5,677 bases of DNA, taken from assembly GCA_003488655.1 (NCBI GenBank), contig DNKW01000053.1, positions 15,025 through 20,701 on the forward strand, written 5' to 3'. Below the pieces are notes generated by a model. It had not been told where the DNA came from. It saw only the letters and a program-made list of their open reading frames with translations, and made no database searches. The stretch is from Candidatus Altimarinota bacterium (GTDB taxonomy: Bacteria > Patescibacteriota > Gracilibacteria > BD1-5 > UBA2023). A program made the position numbers and the translations under genes. Of this stretch, positions 1-5,677 are shown in pieces; position 1 is the first letter of the stretch; every line of letters starts with the position of its first letter.

Positions 1-30
1 CCAGAGAGAAATTTCTCTCTGGGGGATTTT
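1..30 (-). terminator. Probable intrinsic terminator hairpin after rpoC, cut by the window edge
   Basis: Bases 1-22 form a perfect palindrome: arms CCAGAGAGA and TCTCTCTGG around an AATT centre, a 9-bp stem with a 4-base loop. It starts about 30 bases beyond the rpoC stop. On the transcribed strand it is preceded by AAAATCCC (30 to 23). If the unseen bases beyond position 1 read GGGATTTT, the stem would lengthen to about 12 bp and be followed by the U-tract of an intrinsic terminator. The plus strand already shows GGG then ATTTT after the palindrome, so it could also terminate a gene arriving from the left. The palindrome is seen directly; the terminator role is inferred from position and shape, because the U-tract for rpoC lies outside the window. 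Confidence 0.6.
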
Positions 31-49
31 ATGTATGAACCGTATTCTC

Positions 50-55
50 TTATTA
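50..55 (-). other. Tandem UAA stop codons ending rpoC
   Basis: The rpoC frame ends with TAA at 55-53, followed at once and in frame by a second TAA at 52-50. The stop is preceded by the acidic tail ending VPAE. UAA stays a stop in genetic code 25, so this end is firm whichever meaning UGA has. The doubled stop may be a backup against readthrough or may be chance. Confidence 0.9.
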
Positions 56-3000
56 TTCTGCAGGTACATATTCTTCATCTAAAGTTTTTCGTTCATACGT
101 ATGACGAGTTGAATATTCATCTTCTGATTCTGTTCCGAAGTATTCTCCGACATCTCGATTGTTTTCGAAGTAGGAAAGTGTCGGGATGAGACGTCCGATG
201 ATAACGTTTTCCTTCAAACCTTCAAGCTTGTCAATCTTTCGAGTAGTAGATGCATCCACAAGGACACGAACAGTTTCCTGAAACGACGCAGCTGAGAGCC
301 AAGAGTCCGTGAAGAGGGAAATCTTCGTAAGACCGAGGAGGAGTCGTGTTCCAATAGCTTGTTTTTGATTACTCTCGGACATAATACTATTTTCCTTCTT
401 GAATTTGATGATATCGACGATATCTCCTGGGAAGAATGACGAATCTCCGGCATTGGTAATCTTCACTTTTGAGAACATCTGTCGGATGATGAGCTCGATA
501 TGTTTGGAATTAACCGTTTGTCCCTGAGAAGAGTAGATTCCCTTGATTTCTCCGACGATATAGAGTTGGGTTTTGAGAACTCCGGCAATTTCCATCAGGT
601 GGTGGATATTGATATGCCCTTCGGTCAATTTGTCTCCAATCTGTACCATATTTCCTTCTTGTACCAAGAGATTTCGACCGGATTCTACGGTATATTCGCG
701 AGTTTGAGGTTCTTCGTCTCGGATGGAGATGATTCCATCCTCAATCTTTATTACCATTCCTCCTTGCTCGGCATTTACTTTTACTTTCGATTCCTTGGAC
801 TTCGCGAGAATTTGTTTCGGAGTAATCTTGTCTCCTTTCTTCACTTGTACTACATAACTGTCATCTGGGATGTAATAATCCTTGGTCACGAGCTCGTGAG
901 CCTGGATAGTCACGATCACATTCTTTCCTTCATGATGAATGAGGGCAACTTCTCCGTCGAGTTCAGAAATAGCGGATTCATATTTAGGATTACGTGCCTC
1001 GAAGAGCTCTTCAACACGGGTAAGACCGGTGGTGATATCTCCTCCGGCAGTCGCAACTCATCCCGAATGGAATGTACGCATGGTCAATTGAGTTCCCGGC
1101 TCTCCGATAGACTGAGCGGCGATGATACCGATTGGTGTACCAAATTCCGCAAGGGTATTGTGGGCGAGGTCGAGTCCATAACATTTCTGACATACTCCCT
1201 CTTCCGTCTCACAAGTGAGAATGGAGCGAACACAAACGGATTCGACTTCCGATTCCATGAGAGTCTTGATAAATTCTTTATCGATAACGGTTCCAGCAGT
1301 AGCAAGAACAGTTTTTCCAAGCATAACGTCTTTTGCAAGAAATTTTGCATAGATACGTTCTTCGAAGGATTCACCGAAGATAGATTTGGAAGTTGCTTTC
1401 ACGATCTCTTCGTAGTGATGGGTTCCACAGTCGGCGCTACGAACAAGGATATTTTGTGCCGCATCAACGAGACGTCGTGTCAGATATCCGGATTGAGCAG
1501 TTTTCAGTGCCGTATCCGCCTTACCTTTACGTCCTCCATGTGTCGCGATAAAATATTCGAGTGTCGAGAACCCTTCCTTCAAGTTGGATTTGATCGGAAG
1601 TTCGATCGTCTTTCCGGATGGGGATGCAACGAGTCCTTTCATACCACAGAGCTGAGTCAGATTTCCCCAGTTACCTCGGGCACCGGAATCGATCATGTTG
1701 TAGATCGGATTTTCCGCTTTGAAGAACGGCTTCATAACCTTCTCGATTTCTCCTTTAACTTTACTCCAAACCTTCACGGATTGTTCGTATCGTTCTTTTT
1801 CTGTCAAGAATCCATTCCAGAACCGTTTTTGAATTTCCTTGATTTTTTCTTCTCCGTCCTTGATGAACGTGTGTTTTGTGTCAGGGATGATCATATCATC
1901 CTTGGAAATGGTGAGTCCGGAGATAGTCGCGTATTTGAATCCGATATTTTTAATCTCATTGGAGAAGAATGCCGTCTCTTCACTTCCGAATAAGAGGAAG
2001 CTTCTCGCCAAGAGTTTTTTCAATACTCCTTTTGCAAGAGTATCATTGATATAACCGAGTTCTTTTGGAATAATCTCATTGAAGAGGAATCGTCCGTAGG
2101 TAGTGGTGATAATCTCCCCGTTTATACGCATCTTGATGGGCGTATGGAGGGTAATGGCTTTATTGTCATATGCATGAGTCGCATCTTCTCCAGAATTGAA
2201 GGCAAGAGTGGCTTCTCCTGGAGCAAGACGAGTGAGATAGTAACATCCGAGAATCATATCTTTTTCCGGCATAACGATGGGTTCGCCATTGGACGGATTC
2301 AACATATTCTTTGATGTAATCATAAGCTCGCGAGCCTCTCGTTGTGCTTCGTCGGTGAGAGGAAGATGAACTGCCATCTGATCTCCGTCGAAATCCGCAT
2401 TGAAGGCAGTACAACAAAGAGGATGAAGTTGAATAGCTTTTCCTTCGATGAGAACTGGCTTGAAAGCTTGGATACCGAGTCGGTGAAGGGTTGGAGCACG
2501 ATTCAAAAGAACGTGTTTTCCTTCGATGACGTTGTCGAGAGCATCCCAAACTTCTTTCCCTTTTTCTTCGATGATTTTTTCTGCATGTTTGACATTGTAT
2601 GCCATCTCTTGCGCGATAAGTTTACCGATAACAAAAGGACGGAATAGGATGAGTGCGAGAGTCTTTGGAAGTCCACATTCGTTCATCTTGAGTTTCGGCC
2701 CAACGACGATTACAGAACGTCCGGAGTAATCTACACGTTTTCCGAGAAGATTCTGACGAAATCGACCTTGTTTTCCTTTGAGAACATCAGCAAGAGATTT
2801 GAGTTTCTTCTTTGTCGCGCTCGTATACCCTGGACGGTTTGAACGAACATCTCCCGAGATGAGCATATCCACCGCTTCTTGGAGCATACGTTTCTCATTC
2901 TTGAGGATAACTTCCGGAGCTCCGAGTTCTACGAGTTTACGAAGACGATTGTTTCGGTTGATAACCCGACGATAGAGATCATTCAAATCGCTGGAAGCAT

Positions 3001-4063
3001 ATCGTCCTCCGTCGAGTTGTATCATCGGACGAAGATCCGGTGGAAGGATCTGAAGAGCATCGAGGATGAAATGCTCTGGTTTCTGATTGGATTTAAAGAG
3101 ACTCGATGCGAGCTTCAATTTCTGGAGAATCTTTTTCTGTTTGGATTTCGGAGCGATTCGGAGCTCTTTCTGATAATCAGAGATAAACTTCTTGATATCG
3201 ATTCTCTGTAAGAGCGTCTTGATATGTTCCGCACCCGTTCCACCCTTAAATACATGAGGGAACTTATCATACATAATACGGTAATCGAATTCTCCGATAA
3301 CAGTCGATTCCTTGAGACTTTTAAGAAGATCTTTCATTCGATTGTATTCGTCATCGAGATGATCGAGTTGTTTCGTCAATGCCGCTTCTGTTTCGTTGAA
3401 AAACTTTCTCGAAATTTCTTTCGCTTCGAGTTGAAGTTTTGCGGTATTGATATCCTGTTGAATATGTTTTTGAAGTTCTACTTTGGAAGTTTTGTAGGCA
3501 ACATCGAGCTCTTTGAGACTCTCTTCTTTTTTGTCTTCAAATACATCGGTAATGATATAGGAAGCGAAATAGACAACCTGTTCGAGCTTTTTCACAGAGA
3601 TATCCAAAAGGAGACCGATACGGGAAGGTACAGATTTGAGATACCAGATATGGGCTACCGGAGCAGCAAGCTCGATATGTCCCGTACGTTGACGACGAAC
3701 CTGACTGGTGGTCACTTCCACTCCGCAACGCTCACAGACGATTCCCTTGTATCGGATTCGTTTGTATTTTCCACAGGCACATTCGAAGTTCTTGCGAGGT
3801 CCGAAAATCTGTTCGCAGAAAAGTCCTGCGCGTTCCGGACGTTGTGTTCGGTAGTTGATCGTTTCGGAAATAAGCACTTCTCCATAAGAGAGAGAACGGA
3901 TCTCTTCCTTAGAAGAGAGACCGATACTAATCCCGGCGAGATTATCGAGGGTTTTCCCCTGAGTAATATCTCGTCGCCCGGCATATTTCTCAATCTGAGA
4001 ATAGTCGGTAATCTTGTCATTTAAGAAATTTTCGAAATTTTTATCTTTGAAATCTGGAATCAT
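53..4063 (-). CDS. rpoC: DNA-directed RNA polymerase subunit beta-prime, complete, with one in-frame UGA read as Gly
   Basis: Beta-prime is the largest RNA polymerase subunit and carries the catalytic Mg site. The frame gives 1336 residues if TGA at 1058-1060 is sense; E. coli has 1407. In order: an N-terminal extension about 25 residues longer than in E. coli; zinc ribbon with Cys95, 97, 110 and 113; a charged helical stretch at about 172-255; clamp coiled-coil near 365-410 (LYRRVINRNNRL); GKQGRFRQNLLGKRVDYSGR near 430-450; active-site NADFDGDQM at 555-563 with Asp557, 559 and 561; second zinc site Cys879, 951, 958 and 961; trigger loop with Met995, Arg996 and His999; recoded residue 1002; C-terminal TDSWLSAASFQET (from 1252) and GLKENVIIGRLIP (from 1282); acidic tail. 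The trigger loop lacks the large SI3 insertion of E. coli. The ATG at 4063 is the only plausible start: an in-frame TAA lies five codons upstream (4076-4078). It follows rpoB by 54 bases on the same strand, presumably in one operon. In the standard code it would appear as two fragments, broken inside the active centre. Identity is certain; sense reading of UGA is very likely. Confidence 0.97.
1058..1060 (-). other. rpoC: In-frame UGA at a conserved glycine of the trigger loop (genetic code 25 signature)
   Basis: The minus strand reads ATG CGT ACA TTC CAT TCG GGA TGA GTT, that is MRTFHSG, then TGA, then VATAGGDITTGLTRVEELF. E. coli has MRTFHIGGAAS here and related beta-prime proteins have MRTFHTGGVA, so the TGA replaces the second Gly, equivalent to about G939 of E. 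coli, three residues after the trigger-loop histidine. The frame is unchanged on both sides, so no frameshift is involved. Trp is normally encoded by TGG in this gene (for example in HIWYLKS and GNWGN), and Trp does not occur at this site in relatives I know, so code 4 is unlikely. UGA as Gly is established for Absconditabacteria and Gracilibacteria; applying it here is inference. By my hand count this is one UGA among roughly 150 glycine positions in the window. Confidence 0.87.
2375..2401 (-). other. rpoC: Catalytic Mg-binding loop NADFDGDQM of beta-prime
   Basis: Residues 555-563 are the universally conserved NADFDGDQM. Asp557, Asp559 and Asp561 are the three aspartates that hold the catalytic Mg ion in all cellular multisubunit RNA polymerases. 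The motif is intact, and the sequence after it (AVHLPLTDEAQREARELM) is also standard, so the gene shows no sign of being a decayed copy. Confidence 0.95.
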
Positions 4064-4117
4064 AAGGAAGGTAATTTAGTAATTAAGAATGAATAATTGT
4101 TTGTATCATTGGAACAA
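4064..4117 (-). other. rpoB-rpoC spacer without a Shine-Dalgarno-like site
   Basis: The 54 bases between the rpoB TAG and the rpoC ATG are AT-rich. Directly before the start the transcribed strand reads TAAATTACCTTCCTT then ATG, which is pyrimidine-rich; no AGGAGG-like or GGAG-like sequence appears within 20 bases. rpoC may therefore start by a leaderless-like or A/U-rich-driven route, or by coupling from rpoB, though 54 bases is long for coupling. I see no convincing promoter pair or hairpin terminator in it, consistent with one transcript covering both genes. Confidence 0.6.
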
Positions 4118-5677
4118 CTATTCCGTATCTTCCTCAATTTTTACAACAGTATCGCCTTCTGTTTTTTCTTCAATTGTTGGGATATCGAGTTCTATATCGT
4201 ACTGTCCTTCGAGTTTCTCGAGTTCAGAGTAACGTTCCAACATAATTGCTTCCTGTTCTTCCAATTCTTCTTTTTCCAGAAGTTCGATATTGAGATTCAG
4301 TGCCTGAAGTTCCCGGAGGAGTACATTGAATGACTCTGGAATATTTGGTCGACGAATACGTTTCCCTTTGACAATCGCTTCATAGGATTGCGCACGTCCG
4401 TTGATATCATCGGATTTGATGGTGAGCATCTCTTGGAGGATATTGGCAGCACCGTACCCTTCGAGCGCCCATACTTCCATCTCCCCGAGACGTTGTCCTC
4501 CGTTTTGAGCCTTACCTCCGAGCGGTTGCTGCGTTACCATAGAATATGGTCCGACAGAACGAGCATGGATCTTATCTTCGACGAGATGATGAAGTTTTAA
4601 CATATATTTCACTCCGACCATGGTTTTTTCTTTGAATGCTTCTCCGGTTTTTCCATCGAAAAGTTGTACCTTTCCATCTCGAGGGATTCCAGCCACTTCC
4701 ATAAGGTCTCCGATTTTATCAACCGATATACCGTTAAGAATCGGTGTAGCGATAGTGATTCCAAGTTTCTGAGCAGCAGCTCCGAGATGGGTTTCCAATA
4801 TCTGTCCGATATTCATACGGGAGATAACTCCAAGCGGATTCAATATGATATCTACCGGCGTTCCATCTTCCATAAATGGCATATCTTCGGGAGGAACGAC
4901 TCGGGAAACGATACCTTTGTTTCCATGACGCCCCGCCATCTTGTCCCCGACTTCCATTTTACGAGTCTGCGCCACGTATACTTTGATCTGTTCAAATACT
5001 CCAGTTGGGAGATTGTCTCCGTTTTCACGACGAAGAACATGCGTTCCGATAACTTTTCCTCCGGATCCGGCAGGAATCACGAGAGAAGAATCCTTCACAT
5101 CTTTGGATTTGTCTCCGAAAATCGCTCGAAGGAGCCGTTCTTCGGGAGAGAGTTCGATTTCTCCTTTTGGAGTAACCTTTCCGACGAGGATATCACCCCC
5201 CATTACATAGGCACCGATTCGAACGATACCGCCTTCATCCAGATCTTTGAGTTTATTGGTCGCGACATTCGGGATATCGTTGGTTGTTTGCTCAGGCCCG
5301 AGTTTTGTTTCTCGAACATCGAGAACGTATTCATTGATATGTACGGAAGTGAAGTAATCATTCTGCATCACACGAGCATTGATGATAATCGCATCCTCGA
5401 AATTGTACCCTTCCCATGGCATATATGCAACGGTCAAGTTCTTTCCGATGGCAAGTTCTCCGTTTTGGATGGATTGTCCATCAGCAAGAACCATTCCTTT
5501 GGTAATCTTTTGTCCACCGGACACTCGAGCTTTTTGATGAATAAGCATATCATGATTAGATCGCTCAAAAGTTCGAAGTTCGTAGAGAGCTTTCTTTCCG
5601 CTCTTGTAGAGTACGGAAATATGTTTCGCATCGACCCCGATAATCTCTCCGTCTTCTTCCGCTTGTACCACATATCC
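4118..5677 (-). CDS. rpoB: DNA-directed RNA polymerase subunit beta, C-terminal part (5' end outside window)
   Basis: Beta is the second-largest RNA polymerase subunit and forms the active centre with beta-prime. The window holds its last 519 residues; the frame is open at the right edge (first full codons GGA TAT GTG, Gly-Tyr-Val), so the GTG at 5671-5669 is an internal Val, not a start. Landmarks in order: [58 protein letters not shown], whose lysines (codons 4940-4942 and 4916-4918) match E. coli K1065 and K1073 at the NTP site; [40 protein letters not shown]; and [21 protein letters not shown]. The fragment lacks the large SI2 insertion found in E. coli between DVKDSS and GDKMAG. After [16 protein letters not shown] it has an acidic tail of about 50 residues ending EEDTE, longer than in E. 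coli. It stops at TAG (4120-4118). No in-frame TGA occurs in this part. The rifampicin-binding region lies upstream and is not visible. Confidence 0.97.
   Translation of the reverse strand, partial: GYVVQAEEDGEIIGVDAKHISVLYKSGKKALYELRTFERSNHDMLIHQKARVSGGQKITKGMVLADGQSIQNGELAIGKNLTVAYMPWEGYNFEDAIIINARVMQNDYFTSVHINEYVLDVRETKLGPEQTTNDIPNVATNKLKDLDEGGIVRIGAYVMGGDILVGKVTPKGEIELSPEERLLRAIFGDKSKDVKDSSLVIPAGSGGKVIGTHVLRRENGDNLPTGVFEQIKVYVAQTRKMEVGDKMAGRHGNKGIVSRVVPPEDMPFMEDGTPVDIILNPLGVISRMNIGQILETHLGAAAQKLGITIATPILNGISVDKIGDLMEVAGIPRDGKVQLFDGKTGEAFKEKTMVGVKYMLKLHHLVEDKIHARSVGPYSMVTQQPLGGKAQNGGQRLGEMEVWALEGYGAANILQEMLTIKSDDINGRAQSYEAIVKGKRIRRPNIPESFNVLLRELQALNLNIELLEKEELEEQEAIMLERYSELEKLEGQYDIELDIPTIEEKTEGDTVVKIEEDTE

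Noticed and set aside
53..919. Separate 288-residue protein starting at GTG 919
   Set aside because: Its sequence is the C-terminal part of beta-prime, continuous in frame with the part before the TGA. The GTG is an internal Val, and conserved beta-prime sequence extends upstream of it to 1057.
1020..1060. UGA read as selenocysteine with a downstream hairpin
   Set aside because: CCGG repeats after the TGA could pair for only four bases around a 14-base loop. The site is a conserved glycine, not a Cys or Sec position, and RNA polymerase is not a selenoprotein family.
1058..1060. UGA read as tryptophan (code 4, Mycoplasma-like)
   Set aside because: The aligned residue in known beta-prime proteins is Gly. 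A bulky Trp in the trigger loop is implausible, and normal Trp positions here use TGG.
1058..1060. rpoC as a decayed pseudogene
   Set aside because: All catalytic and zinc motifs are intact, the frame is uninterrupted otherwise over 4 kb, and the gene sits in its normal operon place. An essential gene with one lesion exactly at a Gly codon is better explained by recoding, though a sequencing error cannot be excluded from the window alone.
500..1993. Long plus-strand open frame of 497 codons opposite rpoC
   Set aside because: It lies in exact codon register with rpoC, so each of its codons is the complement of an rpoC codon. It stays open because rpoC rarely uses TTA, CTA and TCA. The translation resembles no protein I know and has no conserved motif. 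Other plus-strand frames near 2342, 2879, 3224 and 4388 are in the same register and have the same cause.
4064..4117. Promoter for rpoC in the spacer
   Set aside because: TTGTTC and a TATTCA-like box can be found on the transcribed strand at roughly suitable spacing, but both match poorly and any AT-rich spacer would offer such boxes. Not reported as a feature.
5669..5671. GTG as the start of the right-hand gene
   Set aside because: The codons before it (Gly-Tyr) continue the conserved beta sequence to the window edge, and more than half of a normal beta subunit would be missing. The gene is simply cut by the window.

Overview
The window holds the distal half of a bacterial RNA polymerase operon, read entirely on the minus strand: the 3' part of rpoB (right side, open at the window edge), a 54-base spacer, a complete rpoC, and a palindrome just past rpoC that looks like part of the operon terminator. 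No RNA genes, mobile elements, CRISPR arrays or accessory genes are visible. Everything from 50 to the right edge is explained by rpoB, the spacer and rpoC.

The remarkable point is one codon. In the standard code rpoC looks broken: its reading frame meets TGA at 1058-1060. The frame continues without any shift, and the protein on both sides is ordinary, highly conserved beta-prime sequence. The TGA stands exactly where other bacterial beta-prime subunits have the second glycine of the trigger-loop motif MRTFHxGG. The simplest reading is that UGA is translated as glycine. That is genetic code 25, known from Absconditabacteria (SR1) and Gracilibacteria (BD1-5/GN02), both in the Patescibacteria/CPR. 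Both genes end with other stops, rpoB with TAG and rpoC with tandem TAA TAA, as expected if UGA is not a stop. I cannot separate the two lineages from this window. One UGA alone also cannot fully exclude a point mutation or sequencing error (GGA to TGA). The Arg codons CGA and CGG are used at conserved arginine positions, so they appear to keep their standard meaning here.

Layout from right to left, in the direction of transcription: rpoB 3' part (5677 to 4118, 519 residues); spacer with no Shine-Dalgarno-like sequence (4117 to 4064); rpoC (4063 to 53, 1336 residues including the recoded position); palindromic hairpin (22 to 1, continuing past the edge). The two products are the large catalytic subunits of RNA polymerase. 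Beta contributes the two active-site lysines of [12 protein letters not shown]. Beta-prime contributes the Mg-binding NADFDGDQM loop, two zinc sites and the trigger loop that carries the recoded glycine.
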